Part shown: piece by piece, positions 37,215-46,054 of the stretch
Layout of the letters: each line of letters starts with the position of its first letter
Numbering within the stretch: position 1 is the stretch's first letter
Assembly (NCBI GenBank): GCA_963720805.1
Contig: CAVRGT010000004.1
Span: 1-64,000, forward strand
DNA: 64,000 bases
Reading direction: 5' to 3'
Source: VRUE01 sp963720805
Lineage (GTDB): Bacteria > Actinomycetota > Thermoleophilia > Solirubrobacterales > 70-9
The notes under the pieces: generated by a model
Databases searched by the model: none
The model's input: the letters and a program-made list of their open reading frames with translations, nothing else
What the model was told of the DNA's origin: nothing
Made by a program: the position numbers and the translations under genes

Positions 37215-38330
37215 ATGACTGCAAATATGATGGAGGAAGAAACTAGTCTCTCCGACCAGGCGATTGCCTGGCTTCAGGACCGCCTGCCTCGTGGCTGGAC
37301 CGTCGAACTAGGGGCCGAAGGAAGCGTTGACCCAACCGGGGCGCCGCTGGACTCGCGATTCTTTCTCAAGGCGCCCAATCAAACGATCTCGGCAATAGCC
37401 GTCGAGGAACGGGAATCGGTAACGCCGAGAACCGTCCTCAGCCTGATCTCACCACGGGTCCAAACCGCCCGCAGCATGGGCGCGCACCTGCCTCTGGTGG
37501 TGATCGCCCCGTGGCTAAGCGAACGCACTCAGGAACTACTCGCCGAACAGGACCTCGGCTACATCGATCTGACCGGCAACGCGCTGCTGCGTATCGAGAA
37601 TCCACCCTTCTATCTGCAGGCGAAGGGAGCCGAGCGCAACCCAGCGCCGAAGGAGCGCGGTCAGGCGCAGTTGCGCGGGCCCAAAGCCGCCCGCCTGATC
37701 CGGCTGCTGATGGATGTTCGCCCGCCCTATGGTCTCGGCGAACTCGCCGCTGCGACGAACCTGACACCCGGCTACGTCTCCCGACTCCTCGACACCCTCA
37801 ATCGTGAGGCACTGATCCAGCGGCCGGCCCGCGGCCCGGTGGAGTCCGTCGACCTCGCCGGCCTCGCCGAGCGTTGGGCAGGGTCCTATGACGTCTTCAC
37901 CTCCAACAAAGCGCTCAGCCTGATCGCCCCTTCCGGACCCAGAGCGTTCATGGAAAGTGTCGCCAGACCGGATCCCTCCGAACCCCGGCTGGTAATCACC
38001 GGTTCCTTTGCGGCGGGAGAGATGATGGCCCCGATAACGGCGCCGGCGCTTCTACTCGCCTACTGCGAGCACCCGAACGTACTGGCGAGCGAGCCTGGTT
38101 TGCTGCGCAGCGAGGAGGGCGCCAACGTCATCCTGCTTTCTCCCTTCGACCCTGTGGTCTGGAAGCGAACTTCCTTCCACAACCAGCTCACCTACGCCGC
38201 GCCGTCGCAGGTCGTCGTCGACTGCTTGACCGGTAATGGGCGGATGCCGGCCGAGGGCCAGGCGCTGCTCAAGTGGATGATCGACCACGAAGCCGCATGG
38301 CGAGCGTCCAGCCTCAACGAGCTCCGCTGA
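37215..38330 (+). CDS. AbiEi-like transcriptional regulator/antitoxin
   Basis: A 371-residue protein. A divergent N-terminal half (SLSDQAIAWLQDRLPRGWTV ... LGYIDLTGNALLRIE) is followed by a winged helix (YGLGELAAATNLTPGYVSRL, about residues 174-195) and a C-terminal region of AbiEi-like character. It precedes a nucleotidyltransferase-like gene by 6 bp, as AbiEi precedes AbiEii in the type IV abortive-infection toxin-antitoxin system. The partner is damaged, so this may be an orphan antitoxin. Base composition just upstream is unusually AT-rich, a sign of transfer. Assignment is by fold pattern and context, not close identity. Confidence 0.65.
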   Translation: MTANMMEEETSLSDQAIAWLQDRLPRGWTVELGAEGSVDPTGAPLDSRFFLKAPNQTISAIAVEERESVTPRTVLSLISPRVQTARSMGAHLPLVVIAPWLSERTQELLAEQDLGYIDLTGNALLRIENPPFYLQAKGAERNPAPKERGQAQLRGPKAARLIRLLMDVRPPYGLGELAAATNLTPGYVSRLLDTLNREALIQRPARGPVESVDLAGLAERWAGSYDVFTSNKALSLIAPSGPRAFMESVARPDPSEPRLVITGSFAAGEMMAPITAPALLLAYCEHPNVLASEPGLLRSEEGANVILLSPFDPVVWKRTSFHNQLTYAAPSQVVVDCLTGNGRMPAEGQALLKWMIDHEAAWRASSLNELR

Positions 38331-38336
38331 GCTGAC

Positions 38337-39042
38337 ATGAACCCCGATCCCGAGTACCGGTTGGCGCGGCGGGTGCTGCTCGACGCCCTGGAAGCGCTCG
38401 GTGAGCACCGTGACGCCATCGTCGTCGTCGGCGCCCAGGCGATCTACCTGCGCGCCGGCGCGGCGGTGCTGCCAATCGCCGACCTCACCACCGACGCCGA
38501 TCTTGCTCTTGACCCCGCGCTCCTATCGCCCGCCCCCGATCTCGAAGCGACGCTGAAAGAGGGCGGCTTCGAACACGTCGAACTGGGCGGCGCGCTCGAA
38601 CCGGGCTCCTGGCAGACGGACACGACCCTGCGCGGGAAACGCGTGAAGGTCCCACTTGACCTGATCGTTCCCAGCGCCGCCGCGGCGGGCGGGCGGCGCA
38701 GCGCCGAGCTCGGGCCGCATGGCAACCGCGCCGCGCGACGAAGCGCGGGGCTTGAGGCGGCGCTCGTCGACAACAAGCCGATGACAATCAGAGCCCTCGA
38801 CCCCGCCGACGATGCAATCACTGGCACCGGCCCAGATGGCCGTGGCACTGACGGGGTTGCGGGCAAACCCCGCGGCGGGCCCCTCGACCGAGCTCGGCAT
38901 CGCCCACTTCGAAGCCCTGTTTGGCCGTCCCACCGGCGGGGGAATCGCGATGGCCGTTCAGGCCCTACGACTGGCGATGCCTGAGGCTCGGGTGCGAGCG
39001 ATCTGCCTCGCCTACACCAACGAGCTGCGCGCGGCGCTGTAG
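38337..39042 (+). pseudogene. AbiEii-like nucleotidyltransferase, internally damaged
   Basis: Starts MNPDPEYRLARRVLLDALEAL with the nucleotidyltransferase-fold AIVVVGAQAIYLRAGAAV and DLTTDADLALDPALL. The frame is intact to about DNKPMTIRALDPADD (38810), where the expected helical segment is missing. The C-terminal portion QSLAPAQMAVALTGLRANPA ... AMPEARVRAICLAYTNELRAA continues in another frame to 39042. This indicates an internal deletion plus frameshift. AbiEii toxins are GTP-binding nucleotidyltransferases; this copy is probably inactive. Confidence 0.65.
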
Positions 39043-39067
39043 CGCCACGCAGCTCGCCGTTTGGCCC

Positions 39068-40225
39068 TCAGACTCGTTCGACGATCATTGCCTTGCCCTG
39101 GCCGCCGGCGACGCACATGGTCTCGATGCCGATCTGGTGGTCGTCGGTCTCCATCGCGTTGAGCAGGGTGCTCATGATGCGGGCGCCGGTCATGCCGAAG
39201 GGGTGGCCGAGGGCGATCGCGCCGCCGTGGGTGTTGAGCTTCTCCAGCGGGATGTCGCACTCGTCCATGATCGGGATCACCTGGGCGGCGAAGGCCTCGT
39301 TGAGCTCGACCGTGCCGACGTCGTCGATCGTCATCCCGGTGCGGTCGAGAACCTTCTTGATCGCACCGATCGGGGCCACGCCCATGTACTCGGGCTCGTT
39401 GCCCCAGGTGGCGGCGGTGACGATGCGGGCCCGTGGGGTCAGGCCGAGCTCCTTGGCCTTGCTGTCGCTCATCAGCAGCACCGCGGCGGCACCGTCGTTG
39501 AGCGGGCAGGAGTTGCCGGCTGTGACCCCGCCGCCGCCGAAGGCCTCCGGCAGTTCGGAGAGCTTCTCCAGGGTCGAGGAGGCACGCGGGCCGTCGTCCT
39601 TGCTGACCACGGTGCCGTCGGGCAGCGTCACCGGGACGATTTCGCGGTCGAAGAAGCCGTCCTCCTGTGAGCGCACCGCGAGTTCCTGGGAGCGCTGGGC
39701 GATCTTGTCCATGTCGGCGCGGCTGACCTCGTAGTGGTTGGCGACGTTGACCGCGGTCAGGCCCATGTCGATGTAGGCGTTGGGCTGGCCGTTCTCGCCG
39801 ATCAGGTTGGGGTTGCGGTCATCGGCGCCGGCGGGCTCGGTGCGCTCGTTGAAGCGGCTCACCCACTCGACCCCGGCGGCAATGTAGACGTCGCCCTCGC
39901 CGGCCTTGATCGCGTTGCCGGCGTGGCGGATCGCGTCGAGGCTGGAGGAGCAGTAGCGCGAAACCGTGACGCCGTTGACCGTCTGCGGCAGCTTCTCGGA
40001 CAGCAGCGAGATGATCCGACCGATGTTGAACGCCTCCAGGCCCTGCGGCATGCCGACGCCGCAGAAGACGTCCTCGACCAGGGCCGGGTCGACGCCCGGG
40101 TTGCGCTCGAGCAACTGGTCGACCACGAAGGCGCCCATCTCCTCCGGGCGCAGCTGGGCCAGCGAGCCCTTGAAGGCGCGGCCGATCGGCGTGCGGATGG
40201 TGTCGACGATTACTGCCTCGGGCAT
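39068..40225 (-). CDS. acetyl-CoA acetyltransferase-type thiolase
   Basis: A 385-residue thiolase with active-site Cys92 in VSRYCSSSLDAIR, the catalytic His in GGAIALGHPFGMTGAR and the second Cys in CVAGGQGKAM. It starts at ATG 40225 behind GGAGAG, with MPEAVIVDTIRTPIGRAFKG. It carries out thiolytic cleavage or condensation of beta-ketoacyl-CoA in fatty-acid oxidation or related pathways. Length is normal for the family. It is divergent from the next small gene. Confidence 0.92.
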   Translation of the reverse strand: MPEAVIVDTIRTPIGRAFKGSLAQLRPEEMGAFVVDQLLERNPGVDPALVEDVFCGVGMPQGLEAFNIGRIISLLSEKLPQTVNGVTVSRYCSSSLDAIRHAGNAIKAGEGDVYIAAGVEWVSRFNERTEPAGADDRNPNLIGENGQPNAYIDMGLTAVNVANHYEVSRADMDKIAQRSQELAVRSQEDGFFDREIVPVTLPDGTVVSKDDGPRASSTLEKLSELPEAFGGGGVTAGNSCPLNDGAAAVLLMSDSKAKELGLTPRARIVTAATWGNEPEYMGVAPIGAIKKVLDRTGMTIDDVGTVELNEAFAAQVIPIMDECDIPLEKLNTHGGAIALGHPFGMTGARIMSTLLNAMETDDHQIGIETMCVAGGQGKAMIVERV

Positions 40226-40320
40226 GCGGGTCTCTCCTTCGGGCTGGGGTCGGGAAGTGCGGGCCGCAGGGTAGTGGATCGGGAGCGCAGGCCTCCGCGG
40301 CAAGCTCTAACTTAGTGGCG

Positions 40321-40665
40321 ATGTCGCTGGACGGACTGCGGGCGTGGATAGGGCTGGTCGAGCGCAAGCTGACCATGCGCACCCGCGTCTTCCTCGTCCT
40401 CGTCGCGATCGCGATCGGTGGCGCGGGCGCCGCCGGCGTGCTGGCGATCGACGCCCAGGACAACGCGGTGACCAAGAGTGACCTACAGGCGGTGCGCGAC
40501 GAACTCGCCGGGACAAGCGCCCCGGCCGAAGCGCCGCCGACGAGCGAGCTTGAAGCCGAACTGGAAACGCTGCGGGCGGAAGTCGCCGCGCTACGCGCCG
40601 AATCTGCCTCCGGAGGCAAGGGAACCGGCAGCGCGAAAGCGCCGAGCGTCACTCCAAAGAAATAG
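40321..40665 (+). CDS. small membrane protein with coiled-coil tail
   Basis: A 114-residue protein. One membrane helix (FLVLVAIAIGGAGAAGVLAI, residues about 25-44) is followed by an Ala/Glu-rich coiled-coil region ELEAELETLRAEVAALRAE and a Lys-rich end. I do not recognise the family. GTG at 40315 is an alternative start two codons upstream of ATG 40321. It is divergent from the thiolase. Confidence 0.6.
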   Translation: MSLDGLRAWIGLVERKLTMRTRVFLVLVAIAIGGAGAAGVLAIDAQDNAVTKSDLQAVRDELAGTSAPAEAPPTSELEAELETLRAEVAALRAESASGGKGTGSAKAPSVTPKK

Positions 40666-40788
40666 CGAGTTCGTGCTGATTCGCACTATCTTTCCACGCA
40701 TCGTCCCCCGACTGCGTTACATTCGGCGCAATTCGACCTCGCGAGCACCCGCGAGCTCTGCCGCCCGGCAGTGAAAGGAGTCGCCCTG

Positions 40789-40935
40789 ATGCCAGAGGGT
40801 TACTGCGTCAAGGAGCGCAAGAAGGTCGAGATCAAAGACGCCAAGCAGGTGACGATGAAGAACGGTCGCCCCGCGATCCAGGGAACATGCCCGGACTGCG
40901 GCACGAAAATCTTCAAGATCGGCAAACTCGAGTAG
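40789..40935 (+). CDS. DUF5679-like 48-residue zinc-ribbon mini-protein
   Basis: A 48-residue protein starting MPEGYCVKERKKVEIKDAK, with VTMKNGRPAIQGTCPDCGTK and the end FKIGKLE. This matches the small DUF5679 proteins found in actinobacteria. The usual first CxxC is here CVKE, so only one of two metal-binding pairs is complete (CPDC). AGGAG eight bases before the ATG supports translation. No function is established for the family; it is a candidate nucleic-acid-associated protein. Confidence 0.8.
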   Translation: MPEGYCVKERKKVEIKDAKQVTMKNGRPAIQGTCPDCGTKIFKIGKLE

Positions 40936-40979
40936 TCCGGACCTGAACCTGCGCCGGCGGGCATTCGTATGCCGATCGA

Positions 40980-41489
40980 ATGCCACCTGGCGCGCTGACA
41001 GACGAGCAGGACGTGCGTGAGGCCTACGCGGCCCACGCATCCGAGCTCTACGGCTTCGCGGTCCGCTCGCTCGGTGACTCCGGTCTCGCCGAGGAGGCCG
41101 TTCAGGAGACCTTCCTGCGCGCCTGGCGTGCCGGCGATCGCTTCGACCCCCAGATCGGCTCGCTGCGCACCTGGCTCTTCGCGATCCTGCGCAACGTGGT
41201 GATCGACCTCGGCCGCGCCCGCACCGTCCGGCCGACCGTCTCCGAGGTGGGCGTCGAGGCCTCGGTTGAGCCCTTCGAGGGGGCATTGCTCTCCTGGCAG
41301 ATCGAGGAGGCGATGCGGCGGATCGGCGACCAGCACCGCCGCGTCCTGGTCGAGACCTACTTCCGCGGCCGCCCTTACGCCGAGGTCGCCGCCGAACTCG
41401 GCGTGCCGGAGGGAACCGTGAAGAGCCGCGTCTACTACGGCCTGCGCGCACTGCGGGTCGTGCTTGAGGAGATGGGCTATGAAGACTGA
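40980..41489 (+). CDS. ECF-type sigma-70 factor
   Basis: A 169-residue protein with region 2 (YAAHASELYGFAVRSLGDSG, then VQETFLRAWRAGDRFDPQIG) and region 4 (HRRVLVETYFRGRPYAEVAA, then LGVPEGTVKSRVYYGLRALR). It directs RNA polymerase to a stress or envelope regulon. The next gene encodes a zinc-finger anti-sigma factor and overlaps it by 11 bp, the usual paired arrangement; a secreted lipoprotein follows. Confidence 0.92.
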   Translation: MPPGALTDEQDVREAYAAHASELYGFAVRSLGDSGLAEEAVQETFLRAWRAGDRFDPQIGSLRTWLFAILRNVVIDLGRARTVRPTVSEVGVEASVEPFEGALLSWQIEEAMRRIGDQHRRVLVETYFRGRPYAEVAAELGVPEGTVKSRVYYGLRALRVVLEEMGYED

Positions 41490-42186
41490 CGACTGTCGCC
41501 ACTGGAAGGAGGAACTGGGCGCCTACGCGCTCGGACACCTCGCCAACGAGGAGCGAGCAGCCCTCGAGGCACACCTCGAGGGCTGCTCCGCCTGCCGCGC
41601 CGAGGCGGACTCGCTTCTCGCCGTCTCGCGGCTGCTCCCCCACGCCGACCCCCAGCGCTTCGGCCCGGCTCCGCAGCCACCGCCCGAGCTGGGCAGGCGG
41701 GTCGCCGCGACGATCGGCGGCGAGCGGCGCTCGAAGCGGCGCCGGCGCCGGCTGCATATCGGACTCGGCTTCGGCGCCGCCGCCGCGGCGACCGCGATGG
41801 CGGTGCCGGCGATCTTCGTCCTCTCCGGCAGTAGCGAAGGCCGCCCCGAACAGCACGTCGCCTTCCGCGCCCTGCCCGACGGGGTCGAGATCTCCGCCAC
41901 GCTCGAGCCGCAGGCCTTCGGCACCGAGATCCAGATGTACGTCAAGGGGATCAGCTCGGGCACGCTCTGCCGCGTCTACATGCGCGGAGCCGCCGGCGAG
42001 GCCGTCTCGGCCGGCAGCTTCCGCTACCGCTGGGGCGCCGAGGAGTCCGCAGTCCTCAGCGCCGCCCTCGATCTCTCCCGCGCCAAGGCACTGGTCGTGC
42101 ACGCCGGCAAGCGCACCTTCATCGCTCCGCTCGATCGCGGCGAAGCCACCGACAGCAACGCAACCCAAGAGGAGGAATCCACGTGA
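41479..42186 (+). CDS. zinc-finger anti-sigma factor (RskA-like)
   Basis: A 235-residue protein. The N-terminal zf-HC2 domain has DCRHWKEELGAYALGHL and HLEGCSACRAEADSLL (Hx3CxxC). One membrane helix (GFGAAAAATAMAVPAIFVLSG, about residues 95-115) and an extracytoplasmic beta domain typical of anti-sigma-K/RskA follow. The N-terminal part would hold the adjacent ECF sigma factor and the outer domain would sense the signal. The start at ATG 41479 keeps the Cys/His motif at the usual place. The stop overlaps the lipoprotein start by 4 bp. Confidence 0.9.
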   Translation: MKTDDCRHWKEELGAYALGHLANEERAALEAHLEGCSACRAEADSLLAVSRLLPHADPQRFGPAPQPPPELGRRVAATIGGERRSKRRRRRLHIGLGFGAAAAATAMAVPAIFVLSGSSEGRPEQHVAFRALPDGVEISATLEPQAFGTEIQMYVKGISSGTLCRVYMRGAAGEAVSAGSFRYRWGAEESAVLSAALDLSRAKALVVHAGKRTFIAPLDRGEATDSNATQEEEST

Positions 42187-42711
42187 CGAAAGCTTTTCCC
42201 GCAGTCGCCGCCCTGGCCCTGATCGCGCTGCTCGCGATCGCCGGCTGCGGTTCCAGCAGCTCCAGCTCCGGCGGTGGCGGTCCCTACGGCGGCGGCGAAA
42301 CGTCAACGACCACAGCGGCGTCGAGCAAACCGTCGGGCGGCGGCACCGCAGCGGTCATCACCGCCTCCTCAGTCCCAAAGCTGGGCAAGGTGATCGTCGA
42401 CTCCAAAGGCTTCACGCTCTACGACTTCCACAAAGACAAGGGCGGCAAGTCGTCCTGTTACGGGGGCTGCGAACAGGTCTGGCCGCCGCTGACGCACCGA
42501 AGCCGAACCACAGGTGGGCGAAGGGGCGACGGCGTCCAATCTCGGCACGACCAAGCGCAAAGACGGCACCCTGCAGGTCACCTACGCAGGCTGGCCGCTC
42601 TACACCTACACAGCCGACACGAAACCTGGCGAAGCCAACGGCAACGACTTCTCCTCCTTCGGTGCCCAGTGGTACGCGCTGCTCCCCAGCGGCGAGGAGG
42701 CCGGCGGCTAG
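42183..42711 (+). CDS. secreted lipoprotein with Yx(FWY)xxD repeats (frameshifted)
   Basis: The N-terminal lipobox signal LIALLAIAGCGSSSSS places it at the membrane outer face. After a Ser/Gly/Thr linker come two COG4315-type repeats: VIVDSKGFTLYDFHKDKGGK with CYGGCEQVWPPL, then in the shifted frame LQVTYAGWPLYTYTADTKPG and FSSFGAQWYALLP. An extra C near 42498 breaks the frame. The family function is not known. It is coupled to the anti-sigma gene, so it is probably a member of that ECF regulon. The stop overlaps the convergent plsC. Confidence 0.8.
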
Positions 42712-43379
42712 GAGCGCTTGCGCGCGGAGATCGACGGTGGGACCAGCTCGCGGATCTCGGCGAGGAGCCGAATCGCGAGCTCTCCCGCCTCCTCGCCGGG
42801 CTTGGCCTGACCCTCGCGCGGCTCGAAGAAGCGGATTCGCAGGTGTGGGCGACGGGGAAAGCCGGTCAGGTCCGAGGTTCCCTCGATCGCGACGCAGACG
42901 ATCTTCGCCTCGGGGACCTCGAGCGCGAGCCGGCCGACGCCGCTGCGCGCGCGCAGGACCTTGCCGCGCGAGCGGGTCCCTTCGGGGAAGACGCCGATGC
43001 AGGAGCCGCGCCGCAGTTCCTCGACCGCCCGGGCCAGGGCGCCGGCGTCGCCGGCGTCGCGTTCGATCGGGATCTGACCCATGCCGTTGAGGACCGGGGC
43101 CAGGCCGCGCACCTCCCAGAGGGCGGATTTGGCCAGGGCCTTGATCTGGCGGCGACGAATCGCCGAGATCCCGACCATCACCGGGTCCCAGTGGCTGTCG
43201 TGGTTGCCGACCACGAGTGCCGGGCCGCTCTCCGGCAGGACCTCCACTCCCTCCGCCTTCAACCGCCCCCAGGCCGCCACCGGGCGGCAAACGGTCATCG
43301 CCGTCCGGTACATCGGGCTCGGCTCTCGCTTGGCGCCGGCGGGTGTGGGTAACCCCCCTTGCGGGGTAGTGGTCTCCAT
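42708..43379 (-). CDS. 1-acyl-sn-glycerol-3-phosphate acyltransferase (PlsC-like)
   Basis: A 223-residue acyltransferase with the catalytic NHDSHWD (HX4D form), the FPEGTRSRGK block and a final basic tail. It acylates lysophosphatidate or a related lipid at the membrane. Start ATG 43379 gives an N-tail of about 22 residues; MYRTAMTVC is an internal alternative. It is convergent with the lipoprotein gene. Confidence 0.88.
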   Translation of the reverse strand: METTTPQGGLPTPAGAKREPSPMYRTAMTVCRPVAAWGRLKAEGVEVLPESGPALVVGNHDSHWDPVMVGISAIRRRQIKALAKSALWEVRGLAPVLNGMGQIPIERDAGDAGALARAVEELRRGSCIGVFPEGTRSRGKVLRARSGVGRLALEVPEAKIVCVAIEGTSDLTGFPRRPHLRIRFFEPREGQAKPGEEAGELAIRLLAEIRELVPPSISARKRS

Positions 43380-43416
43380 CGGGGCGCCACGGTACTCGAT
43401 CCAGTCGGCCCAATCG

Positions 43417-43467
43417 CGAACTGCATCAACTTCTCCACCTGGCAGATAGACAAGTTGAGGCAGTTCG
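43417..43467. repeat. 51-bp palindromic repeat family 2, copy 1 (intergenic)
   Basis: Arms CGAACTGCATCAACTT (43417-43432) and AAGTTGAGGCAGTTCG (43452-43467) are 16 bp with one mismatch around a 19-nt centre beginning CTCCACCTG. A second copy of exactly the same length in reverse orientation lies inside the amidohydrolase gene at 49116-49166. This copy lies upstream of plsC, between it and the PAS gene. Confidence 0.9.
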
Positions 43468-43595
43468 GAAGGAGCGGTTGTCTAAGTGATGGATGTCACG
43501 TATTCACGGAGGGCGGCAGTCGAAGGTACTCGTCTCGCTTCTGCAGCGCCGATCCACACTCTTAAACCCGTCTGTGTCAATCACAACTATCTAAA

Positions 43596-44016
43596 GTGTC
43601 ATCTGTGACGACGCAGAAGCCCCTCGAGCTGATCCTCGCTCGCAACCTGATGTCGGCGCTCTCGACTCCGGCATTCCTGGTCGACGAGGGCGGCGTCCTC
43701 GTCTTCTACAACGAGGCGGCCGGGGACGCTGCTCGGCAAGCGCTTCGAGGAACTGGGCACGGTCGGGGCCGAAGAGTGGGGGTCGCTGTTCGGGCCATTC
43801 GACAAAGCGGGCGAGCCGATCCCCTACGACGAGCTGCCCCTGGTCGTCGCCGTGCGCAACGGCCGCCCCGCTCACGCCGACCTGCAGATCAGCTCCGCCG
43901 ACGGCACCCGCCACCAGGTCGAGGTCTCGGCCTTCCCGATCCTCACTCCGCACGGCTCACAGGGCGCGATCGCGGTCTTCTGGCCGGCCGGCTCAAGCAA
44001 CGGCTCGGGGCACTGA
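43596..44016 (+). CDS. PAS-domain sensor-type protein (frameshifted)
   Basis: A single PAS fold of about 139 residues: LMSALSTPAFLVDEGGVLVF, YNEAAG, then (after an extra G near 43725) LLGKRFEELGTVGAEEWGSL and HQVEVSAFPILTPHGSQGAI, ending GSSNGSGH at 44016. There is no output domain, so it would sense a ligand or act with a partner. GTG at 43596 or 43605 are both possible starts. The MBL-fold gene follows after 1 bp, so the two form a unit. Confidence 0.72.
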
Positions 44017-44017
44017 G

Positions 44018-44899
44018 ATGAAGGTCAAGCTCTGGGGCACGCGCGGCTCGATTCCCTCCCCGGGGCCGGAGACGATCCGCTACGGCGGCAACACCTCCTG
44101 CGTCGGCGTCACCCTCTCCGATGGCTCGATGCTTGCTCTCGACGCCGGCACTGGCATCCGCAGCCTCGGCCTCGCTCTCGCCAACGAGCCGGCGCGACTG
44201 CACATCCTGCTCACCCACCTGCACCTCGATCACATCCAGGGCCTGGTCTTCTTCGCCCCCGCCTTCCAGCCGCAGACCGAGATAGTGATCTGGGGCCCGG
44301 CCTCGCCCGAGGCCTCGCTGCGCGATCGGATCGCCCGCTATATCTCGGCGCCACTCTCGCCGGTCGAGGTGCGCGAGCTGCCCTGCGACGTCTCCTTCCG
44401 CCACTGCCCGCAGAGCGAGTGGGAGATCGGCTCGGCGCGAATCAGCGCTGCCTCCGTCTCGCACCGCGGGCCGACCCTCGGCTACCGGATCGACGACGGC
44501 GACTCCTCGCTCGTCTACATCCCCGACCACGAGCCCGCCCTCGGCGCCGATCTCGACACGCTCGAGGAGGACTGGATCTCAGGCCTCGGCCTCGCCCGCA
44601 ACGCCTCGCTGCTGATCCACGACGGCCAGTACGCCGACGCCGAGTACCCCGACCACGTCGGCTGGGGCCACTCCTCGCTCTCCCACGCCCTCTCCTTCGC
44701 CCGCCGCGCCGAAGCGGAGCGGACGGTGCTCTTTCATCACGACCCGATGCACTCCGACGAGCGCCTCGATCAGTTGGGCGAGGAAGCTCGCCGGCGCTGG
44801 GCGGCGATGGGTGGCGGCCCAGGGACGATCGAGCTCGCTGCTGAGCACGCCGAGTACGAGCTTCCGGCGCGACCACTCAGCGCTATTTCCGCAACTTAG
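44018..44899 (+). CDS. MBL-fold metallo-hydrolase
   Basis: A 293-residue metallo-beta-lactamase-fold enzyme with the metal motif LLTHLHLDHIQGL (HxHxDH), SVSHRGPTLGYRIDDGD and the later metal-ligand His/Asp in VLFHHDPMHSDE. Its N-terminus LWGTRGSIPSPGPETIRYGG matches phosphodiesterase-type MBL proteins (PhnP/RNase Z-like, often a cyclic-nucleotide PDE in bacteria). It directly follows the PAS gene, which suggests a PAS-controlled hydrolase. Substrate not determined. Confidence 0.88.
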   Translation: MKVKLWGTRGSIPSPGPETIRYGGNTSCVGVTLSDGSMLALDAGTGIRSLGLALANEPARLHILLTHLHLDHIQGLVFFAPAFQPQTEIVIWGPASPEASLRDRIARYISAPLSPVEVRELPCDVSFRHCPQSEWEIGSARISAASVSHRGPTLGYRIDDGDSSLVYIPDHEPALGADLDTLEEDWISGLGLARNASLLIHDGQYADAEYPDHVGWGHSSLSHALSFARRAEAERTVLFHHDPMHSDERLDQLGEEARRRWAAMGGGPGTIELAAEHAEYELPARPLSAISAT

Positions 44900-44958
44900 A
44901 GCCCGCGTCGGTCGCGCCGCTCAAATGGTTCGCGCTGCCCGCTACGCTGCCACTCGGG

Positions 44959-45573
44959 ATGACGTCGGCTCCTGGACTCGACGCCGCAGTCGAGAGATCT
45001 GATCTGGTCAAGGAGGCGCTGGCGACAGCGCAGCTCGCGCATGCCGGTCAGCTGCGCCGCGGCAGCGACGGGCGGCCCTTCATCGACCACCCGGTGGCGG
45101 TCGCCGAGCTGCTGGTCAACGAGCGCCAGAGCGACGAGGTGCTCGCCGCGGCCCTGCTCCACGACGTGGTCGAGAAGAGCGATACCGATCTCGGCGCGGT
45201 TCGCGAGCGCTTCGGCGAGATCGTCGGCGACCTGGTCGGGGCGATGACCGAAGACGAGTCGATCCCCTCTTACGAGGACCGCAAGGGAGAGCACCGGCGC
45301 CGGGTTGCCGACTCCGGCCCGGCGGCGCTGGCGATCTTCGCCGCCGACAAACTGACCAACGTGACGATGCTGCGCGAGGCCTACGCCCTGATCGACGAGG
45401 GCGTCAGCGACGAACTCGAGGTCCCGCTCGACCTGAAGATCTACATCTGGGAGGCCGACCTGGAAATGCTCTTCGACGAGGCGCCGAAGCTGAGCTTTAC
45501 CGACCAGCTCGCCGATCAGCTGGTGGCGCTTTGGGGAGACCGCTTCAGGGCCGTGCGCTCACCGTCAGACTGA
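44959..45573 (+). CDS. HD-domain phosphohydrolase (SpoT/YfbR-like)
   Basis: A 204-residue HD protein with HAGQLRRGSDGRPFIDHPVAV (metal His), AAALLHDVVEKSDTD (HD) and AIFAADKLTNVTMLREA (distal Asp), the pattern of small alarmone or nucleotide hydrolases. It contains no synthetase or TGS domain, so it resembles the small alarmone hydrolase type; this is inference. Its 3' end overlaps the convergent membrane protein gene by 29 bp. Confidence 0.82.
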   Translation: MTSAPGLDAAVERSDLVKEALATAQLAHAGQLRRGSDGRPFIDHPVAVAELLVNERQSDEVLAAALLHDVVEKSDTDLGAVRERFGEIVGDLVGAMTEDESIPSYEDRKGEHRRRVADSGPAALAIFAADKLTNVTMLREAYALIDEGVSDELEVPLDLKIYIWEADLEMLFDEAPKLSFTDQLADQLVALWGDRFRAVRSPSD

Positions 45574-46036
45574 GCCGCCGGCGCAGCGGCAGCACGTACC
45601 AGAACCCGGCGAAGGCGATAACCGTGCCGAGCCCGGTGATCGCGGTGACGACTCCGCTGCCGAAGAGCACGTCGGTGATCAGCACGATCGCGCTGGTCAT
45701 CGCCATCGCCAGCAGCGCCAGGCCGGCGATCGTGAAGCGGTTGGCGAGGCGAATCAGCTCGCGCTTCTGCTGCAGGTGGAAGGTGAGGCGGTGGTATGGG
45801 GACGGCGCGATCAGCATGATCGCCGAGAGCGCCGTGCAGAGCAGGGTGAAGAAGTAGACGCCCTTCTCGAAGCCATTGATCTCGGTGAAGTTGCGCTGGA
45901 ACGGAACGGCGAGCAGGAAGGCGAAGAGGACCTGGACGCCGGGCAGGGCGACGCGCAGCTCCTGCAGCAACTCGCCGAGGTTGCGATCGAGGCGTTCGGT
46001 CTCGCTCTCGTCGCGTCCCGACGGGCGTTCCTCCAT
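45545..46036 (-). CDS. DUF6328-like four-helix membrane protein
   Basis: A 163-residue protein with a charged N-terminus, then LQELRVALPGVQVLFAFLLAVPF and helices at about residues 45-65, 70-90, 105-130 and 135-155. This matches the DUF6328 family of small actinobacterial membrane proteins. No function is known. ATG 46036 is 19 bp from the divergent photolyase start, so the two share a promoter region. Confidence 0.78.
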   Translation of the reverse strand: MEERPSGRDESETERLDRNLGELLQELRVALPGVQVLFAFLLAVPFQRNFTEINGFEKGVYFFTLLCTALSAIMLIAPSPYHRLTFHLQQKRELIRLANRFTIAGLALLAMAMTSAIVLITDVLFGSGVVTAITGLGTVIAFAGFWYVLPLRRRLSLTVSARP

Positions 46037-46054
46037 GCCTTCACCATAGGGGAA

